35,012 bases of DNA from positions 1-35,012 of the forward strand of contig DBDI01000016.1 in assembly GCA_002293505.1 (NCBI GenBank). The letters are read 5' to 3'. The translations under genes and the position numbers were made by a program. Below the pieces are notes generated by a model. The model was not told where the DNA came from and did not search any database. It was given only the letters and a program-made list of their open reading frames with translations. Of the stretch, positions 6,913 through 16,993 are shown in pieces (the first letter of the stretch is position 1; each line of letters opens with the position of its first letter). This stretch comes from Alistipes sp. UBA936. Lineage in GTDB: Bacteria > Bacteroidota > Bacteroidia > Bacteroidales > Rikenellaceae.

Positions 6913-8358
6913 ATGGCCGATCAAAAGGAGATACTGGAGAAACGACTCGCGGGAGACTACGAGTGGGGATTCGTGACGGATATCGACACGGAAACTATTC
7001 CGCGTGGGCTGAATGAGGATATCGTGAGGCTGATCTCGGCGAAGAAAGAAGAGCCGGAATGGATGCTGGAGAGGCGCTTGGCGGCGTATCGGCACTGGCT
7101 AACGATGGAGGTGCCGACGTGGGCCCATCTGAAGATACCGGAGATTGATTTTCAGGACATTATATACTATGCAGCCCCGAGAACGGGCCCGAAGCACGCG
7201 AGTATGGATGAGGTCGATCCGGAGCTGCTGAGAACGTTCGACAAGCTGGGAATACCGCTGGAAGAGCAGATGATGCTGGCGGGAGTGGCGGTCGATGCAG
7301 TGATGGACTCGGTGTCAGTGAAGACGACTTTTCAAGCCGAACTGGCCGAGAGAGGAATCGTTTTTTGCTCGATGAGCGAGGCGGTGAGAGACTATCCGGA
7401 CTTGATACAGAAGCACTTAGGAAGTGTGGTGCCGCATACGGATAACTTTTATGCAGCGCTGAACGCAGCGGTCTTCAGCGACGGGTCGTTCTGCTACATC
7501 CCGCGGGGAGTGAGGGCGCCGATGGAACTGAGCACCTATTTCAGGATCAATGCAGCGGGAACGGGGCAGTTCGAGAGGACGCTGATCGTGGCAGAAGAGG
7601 GGTCGTATGTGAGTTATCTGGAAGGGTGCACGGCACCGCAAAGGGATGAAAATCAGCTGCACGCAGCGGTAGTGGAGATCGTGGTGGAGGCGGAGGCGGA
7701 AGTGAAATATTCGACGGTGCAAAACTGGTATCCGGGAGACAGGGAAGGACGAGGAGGGGTGTTTAACTTTGTGACGAAGAGAGGGTTATGCAGGGGCGCT
7801 CGTTCGAGGCTTTCTTGGACGCAGGTCGAGACGGGTTCGGCGATAACGTGGAAGTATCCGAGTTGTGTTTTGATGGGCGAAGGGTCGGTGGGAGAATTCT
7901 ATTCCGTGGCAATGACGGCGAATAAGCAGCAAGCAGACACGGGAACAAAAATGATACACCTGGGAGCCGCAACGCGCTCGAGGATAGTGAGTAAGGGAAT
8001 CTCGGCGGGAGAGAGTCAGAACTCGTTCAGGGGGCTGGTCAGGGTCGGGGCGCGAGCAGCAGGAGCAAGGAACTTTTCGCAATGCGACTCCTTATTGTTG
8101 GGCGACAGGTGCGGAGCGCATACGTTTCCGACGGTCGATGTTTCTGTGCCGAGCGCGGTGGTGGAGCACGAAGCAACAACTTCGAAAATCAATGAGGATC
8201 AACTGTTTTACCTGCAACAACGAGGCCTGTCGGGAGAAGATGCGGTGGCGCTGGTCGTGGGAGGGTATGCGAGGGAGGTGCTGGAGCGGCTACCGATGGA
8301 ATTCGCAGTCGAAGCACAAAAATTATTAGCCCTTTCACTGGAAGGGGCAGTGGGATAA
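6913..8358 (+). CDS. sufB: Fe-S cluster assembly scaffold SufB
   Basis: 481 residues, the normal SufB length. It carries the SufB N-terminal region (MDEVDPELLRTFDKLGIPLEEQ), the FCYIPRGV and LEGCTAPQ segments and the beta-helix core. The C-terminal block NSFRGLVRVG...SQCDSLLLGDRCGAHTFP holds the cysteines and histidine used in cluster assembly. SufB forms the SufBC2D scaffold in the cytoplasm, where clusters are built with SufC ATPase activity. The sufC ATG follows one base after the TAA, so the two are coupled. It is the first gene of the operon and has its own -7 box. Confidence 0.95.
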   Translation: MADQKEILEKRLAGDYEWGFVTDIDTETIPRGLNEDIVRLISAKKEEPEWMLERRLAAYRHWLTMEVPTWAHLKIPEIDFQDIIYYAAPRTGPKHASMDEVDPELLRTFDKLGIPLEEQMMLAGVAVDAVMDSVSVKTTFQAELAERGIVFCSMSEAVRDYPDLIQKHLGSVVPHTDNFYAALNAAVFSDGSFCYIPRGVRAPMELSTYFRINAAGTGQFERTLIVAEEGSYVSYLEGCTAPQRDENQLHAAVVEIVVEAEAEVKYSTVQNWYPGDREGRGGVFNFVTKRGLCRGARSRLSWTQVETGSAITWKYPSCVLMGEGSVGEFYSVAMTANKQQADTGTKMIHLGAATRSRIVSKGISAGESQNSFRGLVRVGARAAGARNFSQCDSLLLGDRCGAHTFPTVDVSVPSAVVEHEATTSKINEDQLFYLQQRGLSGEDAVALVVGGYAREVLERLPMEFAVEAQKLLALSLEGAVG

Positions 8359-8359
8359 T

Positions 8360-9136
8360 ATGCTGAGTATAAAAGATTTACACGCCTCGGTAGGAGGCCG
8401 GGAAGCCGGGGAGGCCGGACGGGGGGACGGCGCCGAAAGGGAGATTCTGAGAGGGATCAATCTGGAAGTGCGGGCGGGCGAAGTGCACGCAATAATGGGT
8501 CCGAACGGCTCGGGAAAAAGCACCCTGGCAAGCGTGTTGGCGGGAAATCCGCGGTTCAAGGTGACGAGTGGAGAGGTACTGTTCGAGGAGAGAGATCTGC
8601 TGGCGCTGAGTGTCGAAGAGAGGGCGAGAGAAGGGCTGTTTCTGGGCTTCCAGTATCCGGTCGAAATACCGGGTGTGACGATGGCCAACTTTATGAAAGC
8701 AGCAGTGGCAGAGAGGAGAAAAGCACTTGGACTACAGACACTTACGGCGAGTGAGTTCCTTGCGATGACGCGAGAAAAAGCAGCCCTTGTGGGGCTGGCG
8801 CCGGCGATGATATCCCGTGCAGTGAACGAAGGGTTTTCGGGCGGAGAAAAGAAGAAAAACGAGATCTTCCAGATGGCGATGCTGGCCCCGAGGCTGGCTG
8901 TGCTGGACGAGACCGATTCGGGACTCGATATCGACGCGCTGAGGGTCGTGGGAGAAGGGGTGACGGCACTGAGGAGGAAGGACAATGCGATAGTATTAAT
9001 CACTCATTATCAGCGACTTCTGGACTACATTGTACCCGACTATGTGCACGTGCTGGCGGGCGGACGGATCGTATTGTCGGGCGGACGGGATCTCGCGCTA
9101 AGGCTCGAAGCAGAAGGCTACGACGGAATAGTATGA
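8360..9136 (+). CDS. sufC: Fe-S assembly ATPase SufC
   Basis: 258 residues of ABC-type ATPase. Walker A is GPNGSGKST, the signature is FSGGEKKKNEIFQM (the lysine-rich form typical of SufC), Walker B is LAVLDETDSGLDIDAL and the switch His is in LITHYQ. GLFLGFQYPVEIPGVTMANF is the SufC-specific Q-loop region. It drives rearrangement of the SufB-SufD scaffold. An insertion rich in Gly and charged residues (about residues 13-28) lengthens the N-terminus slightly. Its stop overlaps the sufD start by 4 bases (ATGA). Confidence 0.95.
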   Translation: MLSIKDLHASVGGREAGEAGRGDGAEREILRGINLEVRAGEVHAIMGPNGSGKSTLASVLAGNPRFKVTSGEVLFEERDLLALSVEERAREGLFLGFQYPVEIPGVTMANFMKAAVAERRKALGLQTLTASEFLAMTREKAALVGLAPAMISRAVNEGFSGGEKKKNEIFQMAMLAPRLAVLDETDSGLDIDALRVVGEGVTALRRKDNAIVLITHYQRLLDYIVPDYVHVLAGGRIVLSGGRDLALRLEAEGYDGIV

Positions 9137-9846
9137 TTTTCAGCAACATACCAGAAGTGGCGGCGGATGAGGTTGTGGCCTTCGAGGCGGGTGATCACGC
9201 GGCAGAACCGATTGTTGTGAAGGGGGGGAGCGGTGTAATTCGCTCAGTGAAAGTGGTTTTGGGTGCGGGAGCGCGGCTACGGCTACCGGTATTTGTTCTT
9301 GGGAGAGGAAAGCTGGCGCTGACTGTCGATCTGGCGGGGGCGGGAGCCGAGCTACATCTATATGGGCTGTTCATTGCAGCAGGAATGGACGCAGATATTA
9401 ACGTGAGGGTCAACCATTTAGCCTCGGATACGCTGAGCAGGCAACTCGTCAAGGGCATTGCAACAGAAGCAGGGGAGGCGGGGGCGCGAAACGTCGATGC
9501 GGAGCAAGGACGAGGAGAATTTACGGGAATGATTTTTGTAGCGAAAGGCGTACAACGTGTTGATGCACAACAGTATAGCAGGAACATTCAACTAACCCCG
9601 GGAGCGCGGATCGTAACCCGACCGCAACTGGAAATCTATGCCGACGACGTGAAGTGCAGCCACGGAGCAACCGTGGGGGGCCTCGACGAAGAGGCCATTT
9701 TCTATATGAGGCAACGAGGAGTGGATGAAGCGACGGCGAGGCGAATGCAACTCGAAGGCTTTGTGGCTGATATTGTAAGTCGCTGTCCAACAGATGATTC
9801 GCGGGTGGAGATCGCCGTGCGGATCGACAAACTTTTGACCCAATAA
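9133..9846 (+). CDS. sufD: Short SufD (core beta-helix domain only)
   Basis: 237 residues, about half the usual 430-450. The visible part is the SufB/SufD core: a beta-helix with the C-terminal block RPQLEIYADDVKCSHGATVG...AIFYMRQRGV, containing the conserved CSHG. The helical N-terminal region normally found in SufD is missing. The start is fixed by the ATGA overlap with sufC, and no extension is possible without running deep into sufC. SufD partners SufB in the scaffold and contributes the conserved His/Cys pair. The sufS desulfurase that often follows in this phylum is not here; mnmG comes next after 10 bases. Confidence 0.88.
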   Translation: MIFSNIPEVAADEVVAFEAGDHAAEPIVVKGGSGVIRSVKVVLGAGARLRLPVFVLGRGKLALTVDLAGAGAELHLYGLFIAAGMDADINVRVNHLASDTLSRQLVKGIATEAGEAGARNVDAEQGRGEFTGMIFVAKGVQRVDAQQYSRNIQLTPGARIVTRPQLEIYADDVKCSHGATVGGLDEEAIFYMRQRGVDEATARRMQLEGFVADIVSRCPTDDSRVEIAVRIDKLLTQ

Positions 9847-9856
9847 CGCAGGCGAG

Positions 9857-11902
9857 ATGCGACTCGACTGGGACATAATCGTGGTGGGAGCAGGGCACGC
9901 GGGGTGCGAAGCAGCGGCAGCGGCGGCGAAGCTGGGATCGAGGGTTTTGCTGGTGACGATGGATGTGACGAAAGCGGGAGCAATGTCGTGCAATCCGGCA
10001 GTAGGGGGAGTCGCCAAAGGACAGATAGTCAGAGAGATAGATGCGCTCGGAGGCCAAATGGGAATTATCACCGACCGAAGCACGATACAATTCAGAATGC
10101 TGAATCGCTCGAAGGGAGCAGCAGTGTGGAGCCCAAGGGCGCAATGTGACAAAGAGCGGTTTTCAGCCCTGTGGCTCAGGACGTTACAAACAACGCCGGG
10201 TCTGTTTATGTGGCAAGACAGTGTGGTGGAGCTGGTTTTTGAGGGCGAGGGGGCGGGCGACGAGCGGGATTCAGGAGGGGCTTGTGGAGAGGGGAATGAC
10301 AGGAGGGTGGATGCGCGTTCCGTGTGTCGAGTAACAGGCGTGCGAACAGCGCTGGGAGTCGAGTTTTCGGCGCGGGCAGTCATACTGACGGCCGGAACGT
10401 TCCTGGATGGGCGAATACACGTGGGGCAAGCGCAAGTCGAAGGGGGCCGGGCAGGAGAAGCTGCGTCCAAGGGGCTGACAGAAAGCTTGTTACGGCTCGG
10501 ATTCGAGGTCGGGAGGATGAAGACCGGAACCCCGGCGAGAATAGATGGCCGAACCATAGATTTCACGCGACTCGTGAGGCAGGACGGCGACGAAGAACCA
10601 TCGAGATTCTCGTTTTCTACTGAAACTCAACCGATTGCGAGAGAGAGTCAGTTGCCTTGTTATATAGCGGTGACAACGCCCGAAGTGCACGATGCGCTAC
10701 GCGAAGGGTTCGACCGATCGCCGCTGTTGGATGGCACGATACGGGGCATCGGGCCGCGGTACTGTCCAAGCATCGAGGACAAACTGAGAACCTTTGCGGA
10801 CAAGGATTCGCATCAACTTTTCCTTGAACCAGAGGGAGTTACAACAACAGAATGGTATGTGAACGGCTTCTCGTCGTCGCTACCATTCGAGGTGCAAGCA
10901 GCCGCGCTGAGCAAGATCGAAGGACTGGAGGGTGCGCACATACTGAAGCCGGGCTATGCCATTGAGTATGACTACTTTCCGCCAACGCAACTACATCATA
11001 CGCTGGCAACGAGGCAAGTGCCGAACCTGTATTTTGCGGGTCAGGTGAACGGGACGACGGGGTATGAAGAGGCTGCTGCACAAGGACTTATGGCGGGAAT
11101 TAATGCGCACAGGGCCTTGGCAGAGCAGGAGCCGTTTGTTTTGAGGCGCGACGAAGCGTATATAGGGGTGCTGATCGACGACCTGGTCACGAAGGGCGTG
11201 GATGAACCCTACAGGATGTTCACGAGCCGAGCGGAGTACAGGATTCTACTAAGGCAAGACAATGCGGACTTACGACTGACGCCGCGAGGGCGCGAAATAG
11301 GGCTGGTAGATGAGGCGAGGTGGGCGAATTTCGAGCAAAAAAAACAGCGCGTAGAATCGCTCAGAGGCTTCGTACGCGGGCTGAGCATCGCAGGAGACGA
11401 TTTACGAGACTATTTGATTTCACGCAGATCGACGCCTTTGACGCAAGGCCGAAAGCTCGATTTTATACTCGCGAGAAGTGAAATCTCACTGCGCGATGTT
11501 GTCGAAAGTCAAACGGAAGCCGGAAAAGCGCTAAGGGAGTTTATTGCAGAATGGGAGAGTGCGGATGTCGCAAGGAAGAAGCAGGATTTGGAGCAGGAGT
11601 TAAGCAAAAACAAAGCAAATGTTGGGTTTTTGAAGCACTGGGCCGAGGAAATTGAGCAAGTCGAGGTCGAAATCAAGTACAGAGGCTACATTGAGCGAGA
11701 AAAACTTATCGCCGAAAAACTACAAAGGCTCGAAGATATCGCGATACCGGCGGGGTTCGACTTTACATCTCTGGCGTCCCTGACCATCGAAGCACGTCAA
11801 AAACTAACCCGTATGCGGCCCGCAACCATCGGTCACGCAGCCCGCATTCCGGGAGTTTCACCAGCCGACATCAACGTACTACTCGTCCATTTCGGGCGAT
11901 AA
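9857..11902 (+). CDS. mnmG: tRNA uridine-5-carboxymethylaminomethyl modification enzyme MnmG
   Basis: 681 residues, longer than the usual 620-630. FAD-binding motif GAGHAGCEA is at 11-19, then SCNPAVGGVAKG, GTFLDGRIHVG, the MKTGTPARIDGRT cysteine-free segment, YCPSIEDK, YFAGQVNGTTGYEEAAAQG and the C-terminal KYRGYIEREK and ARIPGVSPADI. With MnmE it installs the cmnm5 group on U34 of certain tRNAs. The extra length is partly a Gly/Asp/Arg-rich insertion at residues 130-157, where relatives have a short turn before VTGVRT. mnmG usually lies close to oriC in bacteria, which fits the parS site just downstream. Confidence 0.95.
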   Translation: MRLDWDIIVVGAGHAGCEAAAAAAKLGSRVLLVTMDVTKAGAMSCNPAVGGVAKGQIVREIDALGGQMGIITDRSTIQFRMLNRSKGAAVWSPRAQCDKERFSALWLRTLQTTPGLFMWQDSVVELVFEGEGAGDERDSGGACGEGNDRRVDARSVCRVTGVRTALGVEFSARAVILTAGTFLDGRIHVGQAQVEGGRAGEAASKGLTESLLRLGFEVGRMKTGTPARIDGRTIDFTRLVRQDGDEEPSRFSFSTETQPIARESQLPCYIAVTTPEVHDALREGFDRSPLLDGTIRGIGPRYCPSIEDKLRTFADKDSHQLFLEPEGVTTTEWYVNGFSSSLPFEVQAAALSKIEGLEGAHILKPGYAIEYDYFPPTQLHHTLATRQVPNLYFAGQVNGTTGYEEAAAQGLMAGINAHRALAEQEPFVLRRDEAYIGVLIDDLVTKGVDEPYRMFTSRAEYRILLRQDNADLRLTPRGREIGLVDEARWANFEQKKQRVESLRGFVRGLSIAGDDLRDYLISRRSTPLTQGRKLDFILARSEISLRDVVESQTEAGKALREFIAEWESADVARKKQDLEQELSKNKANVGFLKHWAEEIEQVEVEIKYRGYIEREKLIAEKLQRLEDIAIPAGFDFTSLASLTIEARQKLTRMRPATIGHAARIPGVSPADINVLLVHFGR

Positions 11903-11923
11903 ATCACGGGTCTCTACCTTGAA

Positions 11924-11939
11924 TGTTCCACGTGGAACA
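11924..11939. promoter_or_regulatory. parS centromere-like site 1 (ParB binding)
   Basis: TGTTCCACGTGGAACA is a perfect 16-bp palindrome and fits the bacterial parS consensus TGTTnCACGTGnAACA. It lies 21 bases after the mnmG stop. ParB spreads from such sites to load SMC and segregate the origin region. The parA and parB genes are not in the window. Confidence 0.85.
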
Positions 11940-11993
11940 ATACGGATATAGGGTGTGCGACCTTGCATTCGGTGGATCTCGCCATTTTAAAGC

Positions 11994-12023
11994 AAGATAG
12001 CCACACGCAGGTGCGGCTATCTT
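11994..12023. terminator. Hairpin between convergent mnmG and glnS
   Basis: AAGATAGCCACAC (11994-12006) pairs with GTGCGGCTATCTT (12011-12023) around a GCAG loop, with one mismatch. It lies between two convergent genes, so it probably terminates both. On the minus strand it is followed by a T-rich stretch. Confidence 0.65.
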
Positions 12024-12047
12024 ATCCCCAGAGCCATAGTAAATGGA

Positions 12048-13778
<1,731 letters not shown>

Positions 13779-13781
13779 AAA

Positions 13782-15926
13782 TTACTGAACAATAGTCATT
13801 TCGTTGAGTATGTAGCTTGCTCCGGCGAAGCGGTCGATGGTCCAGAGCACGTAGCGGATATCGACGTTGATGCATCGTTGGAGGCGTGGTTCGAAGAGTA
13901 TGTCTCCGCTCATTGCTTCCCAGTTTCCGTCGAAGGCCAGACCGATCAGTTCGCCTCGCGCGTTCATCACCGGCGAGCCGCTGTTTCCTCCGGTTATATC
14001 GTTGTTGGTAAGAAAGTTCAACCTCAGCTCTCCATCCTCGCCGTATCGACCGTAGTCGCCCGCGTAATAAGCTTCCTTGAGCTTGGCCGGCACGGTGAAT
14101 TCAAGTGGTTTCGAAGGATCTTCCTTCTCGATCACGCCCTTCAAAGTGGTGTAATACTTATAGATAACTCCGTCCTTGGGCTCGTATGGCAGCACCGAAC
14201 CGTAACTCAGACGCATCGAGAAGTTCGCGTCCGGATAGTACTTCGCGTCAGGGTTCATCTCGCCCAGACCGCGGATATAGACCCTGTGCCAGTCGTCGAT
14301 CGCTTTGGCGTGCTGTTGGGCTTGCATAGATTGACGCATCAGTGTGCCCCTCACCGAGTTCAGCACCACCTGAGCCGGATCGGAATCAAGTGCGGCGCCG
14401 TCGTAATTCTCAAGTGCGGCACGCAGGCGTTCGGGCGAAGTGTAGACCGACCCGTCGTAGAGCCAGTCGACAAATGCCGGAATGTCGCCCCCGAAGTCCG
14501 CTGCAATATTCTGATATACAGTCGGCAGAGTCTCCTCAGGCAGGTTTTCGCGCACGATTGTGAACATACGTTTTGCGGCGCGGCGGTCTGTGGGCTCGTT
14601 GTAGTCGCGATAGAACTTTGCCATCGCATCCATCACCTCGTCGATGTTCGTGACGCGACCATCCTCGACCCTCATCACCGCACCAACTCTCTGGGGAACG
14701 GGCACCAGCTCGACGCCCATACCAAGAGCCTCGTTCAGGTATTGTGCGATTCCGGCCGGGCGTGAGATAGCGTCGATGGCCTCGCGGATGCGTTCCAGGG
14801 CGAGGTGGTATTGCTGTGGAGAGTCCTTGTGCCCGTCTGCCCAATGTTGGAAGCGAGCCTCCAATTCAGCCTGACGCTCGGGTATGCGGTTGTCCTTCAG
14901 AGCCTTATTCATACCGATCGAGTTCTTCCAGTAGTTCGACGAGCTCGCATACTTGGCCGCGTATTTCAGGCGAACAGCGTCGTCGGCCAACATATCCTCC
15001 ATCAGAATCGCCTGACGCTCGCCGCGAATGTAGATACGGTTTGCGTTCTCGATCTCCATCATACGCTCCATCTGAGCAGTGGTTTGGTAACGTTGCGTGC
15101 TACCCGGAAAGCCCATTATCATAGCGAAATCGCCCTCTTTGATGCCGCCCAGCGAGATCTTCAGGTGCACCGGAGCCGCGTAGGGACGGTTCTCGGGCGA
15201 GTAATCGGCAGGCTTGTTGTCCGTCCCGGCGTAAATGCGCCACATCGAGAAGTCGTCGGTATGGCGAGGCCACATCCAGTTGTCGGTTTCACCGCCGAAC
15301 TTACCCATCGCGCTGGGAGGAGTCCCCACGAGGCGAATATCGGTGTAGATCTCACCGGCAGCGGCGAAGTATTGGTTACCACCCATAAACGTCTGTACCG
15401 TAATCTCGCAGTCGGGGTATTTGGCCTGCATACGTTCGCTTGCACGGGTCATACCCGCCTTCACCGCAGCGTCCCTCTGGGGACCGGATCCGAGCTCGGC
15501 AGCCTCGCCCAGAACCTCGTCCGTCACCTCCTCGATAGCCCGAATGAACGTCACAGAGAGTCCGGGAGCGGGAATCTCCTCCCCGCGAGAGAGAGCCCAG
15601 AAGCCGTTCTTAAGGTAGTCCGCTTCGACGGTCGAGATATTCTGGATCGCGTTGTAACCGCAATGGTGGTTAGTCAGAAGCAGTCCGTCGGGAGAAACAA
15701 CCTCGCCGGTACAACCGCCGCCGAAGATCACAATAGCGTCTTTCAGCGAAGTACCGGTCTCGGAGTATATCTCCTCGACTTTCAATTTCAGGCCCTTGGC
15801 CTTCATATCCTTCGCATTAAGCGTCTTCAGGTAAGGCAACAACCACATCCCTTCGTCGGCGTGGGCACAAACAGCAAGCAGCGACAAACACACGGTCAGC
15901 AGCGAGCACAGAACAAACTTTTTCAT
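13782..15926 (-). CDS. S46 family dipeptidyl peptidase, DPP7 type
   Basis: 714 residues with a signal peptide ending near AHADEG (cleavage around 23). Chymotrypsin-like S46 features are TNHHCGY (His87/88), RHTDDFSMWR (Asp224/225) and TGGNSGSPV (Ser649). The substrate-pocket residue in LAFDGNWEAM is Gly667. In this family Gly marks DPP7 (hydrophobic P1) whereas Arg marks DPP11 (Asp/Glu P1), so DPP7 specificity is inferred. These periplasmic enzymes release dipeptides for uptake in Bacteroidota that feed on peptides. The -7 box lies inside the end of nadA and the gene is followed within 3 bases by glnS. Confidence 0.92.
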   Translation of the reverse strand: MKKFVLCSLLTVCLSLLAVCAHADEGMWLLPYLKTLNAKDMKAKGLKLKVEEIYSETGTSLKDAIVIFGGGCTGEVVSPDGLLLTNHHCGYNAIQNISTVEADYLKNGFWALSRGEEIPAPGLSVTFIRAIEEVTDEVLGEAAELGSGPQRDAAVKAGMTRASERMQAKYPDCEITVQTFMGGNQYFAAAGEIYTDIRLVGTPPSAMGKFGGETDNWMWPRHTDDFSMWRIYAGTDNKPADYSPENRPYAAPVHLKISLGGIKEGDFAMIMGFPGSTQRYQTTAQMERMMEIENANRIYIRGERQAILMEDMLADDAVRLKYAAKYASSSNYWKNSIGMNKALKDNRIPERQAELEARFQHWADGHKDSPQQYHLALERIREAIDAISRPAGIAQYLNEALGMGVELVPVPQRVGAVMRVEDGRVTNIDEVMDAMAKFYRDYNEPTDRRAAKRMFTIVRENLPEETLPTVYQNIAADFGGDIPAFVDWLYDGSVYTSPERLRAALENYDGAALDSDPAQVVLNSVRGTLMRQSMQAQQHAKAIDDWHRVYIRGLGEMNPDAKYYPDANFSMRLSYGSVLPYEPKDGVIYKYYTTLKGVIEKEDPSKPLEFTVPAKLKEAYYAGDYGRYGEDGELRLNFLTNNDITGGNSGSPVMNARGELIGLAFDGNWEAMSGDILFEPRLQRCINVDIRYVLWTIDRFAGASYILNEMTIVQ

Positions 15927-15946
15927 CTTCAGATTTCCGTTTTGGT

Positions 15947-16837
15947 TTAGGAGCGCAAAGTTAACATATTTCTTATGGACTTTTCGGCCGCCGAGCGAAT
16001 ATTTTCGGCCAGCGTGACTTCGGGGGTTTGACCGTCCAACGCGGCTTGCAGTTTTTCGATCGTTATCTGCTTCATATATTCACACTCGTTGCACCTGCGG
16101 CGATCGGGATCCACGCCCGGAACGGTGTGAAATTTGCGACCCGGATAGCGGCTCTCAAGTTCATAGAGTATTCCCGGCTCCGTGACTATTATGTATTCGT
16201 CCGCTCCAATTGCACCGACGCGCTCGATTATTCCCGCCGTTGAGCCCACATAGTCCGCCTGTTCCAGCAGCGCCGCCGGGCACTCCGGATGAGCCAGAAC
16301 AGGCACACCGGGATGAGCCGCCCGCAACTCGGTCAACACAGCAGGGTCGAAACCTTGGTGCACGTGGCACGCACCGTCCCACAGTATCATATTTTCGCGA
16401 CCCGTCTGCGCCTTTAACCACGCACCGAGGTTGCGGTCGGGAGCGAAGATTATCTCGCGATCGGACGGTATTGAGCGTATAACAGCCAACGCGTTGGAGG
16501 ATGTGCAACAGATGTCGGTCAGGGCCTTGACTTCGGCCGAGGTGTTGACGTAACTCACCACCACCGCGTCCGGATGCGCGGCCTTCAAAGCGGCCAGATC
16601 ATCGGCCCGGCAACCATCCGCCAGCGAGCAACCCGCCTCCGGGTCTGGCAGAACCACGCGCTTCCCCGGGCAAAGGATCTTGGCCGTTTCGCCCATAAAA
16701 CGAACCCCCGCGAAGATTATCTCGTCGGCATCGGTCTCGGCAGCTGCGATAGAAAGAGCCAGAGAGTCGCCCACAATGTCCGCCGCGGCCTGAACCTCCG
16801 GCAAAGTGTAGTAGTGGGCAAGTATTAATTTTTTCAT
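15947..16837 (-). CDS. nadA: Quinolinate synthase NadA
   Basis: 296 residues starting MKKLILAHYYTLPEVQ. A longer frame from 16984 adds an AT-rich hydrophobic stretch through the promoter region and is rejected. NadA motifs are GDSLALS, GVRFMGETAKIL, SYVNTSAEVKA, CCTSSNA (110-116), FAPDRNLG, HPECP (183-187) and CNECEYM (249-255). The cysteines in the last three Cys motifs hold the oxygen-sensitive 4Fe-4S cluster. It condenses iminoaspartate with dihydroxyacetone phosphate to quinolinate in NAD synthesis. nadB and nadC are not adjacent. The stop lies 20 bases before the S46 gene on the same strand. Confidence 0.93.
   Translation of the reverse strand: MKKLILAHYYTLPEVQAAADIVGDSLALSIAAAETDADEIIFAGVRFMGETAKILCPGKRVVLPDPEAGCSLADGCRADDLAALKAAHPDAVVVSYVNTSAEVKALTDICCTSSNALAVIRSIPSDREIIFAPDRNLGAWLKAQTGRENMILWDGACHVHQGFDPAVLTELRAAHPGVPVLAHPECPAALLEQADYVGSTAGIIERVGAIGADEYIIVTEPGILYELESRYPGRKFHTVPGVDPDRRRCNECEYMKQITIEKLQAALDGQTPEVTLAENIRSAAEKSIRNMLTLRS
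15956..15963 (-). promoter_or_regulatory. -7 box for the S46 peptidase, inside nadA
   Basis: On the minus strand this reads TAACTTTG, a perfect TAnnTTTG. It lies within the last codons of nadA, 29 bases before the peptidase ATG. Confidence 0.65.
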
Positions 16838-16941
16838 CTTTTTTATTTTAATAAAGAATAATATAATAATAAAAACAATAGATGTTGAAAACGTCAACAA
16901 TCTGAGCGCGACGGCGAAGGTGGTCGCACGAGTGTTAACAA

Positions 16942-16949
16942 CAAAGTTA
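16942..16949 (-). promoter_or_regulatory. -7 box for nadA
   Basis: On the minus strand this reads TAACTTTG. It implies a leader of about 100 bases before the nadA ATG at 16837, AT-rich and with a short hairpin (TGTTGA with TCAACA near 16883-16899). Confidence 0.55.
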
Positions 16950-16962
16950 ATAAAAAATTTGA

Positions 16963-16970
16963 TACCTTTG
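16963..16970 (+). promoter_or_regulatory. -7 box for sppA
   Basis: TACCTTTG matches TAnnTTTG and lies 23 bases before the sppA ATG. It is back to back with the nadA promoter. Confidence 0.65.
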
Positions 16971-16993
16971 CAGTCAACAAACAATCAACAGTT

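Noticed and set aside
12019..12028. DnaA-box-like TTATCCCC near the parS site
   Set aside because: A single imperfect match overlapping the terminator, with no cluster of boxes or AT-rich unwinding region, so no origin is called.
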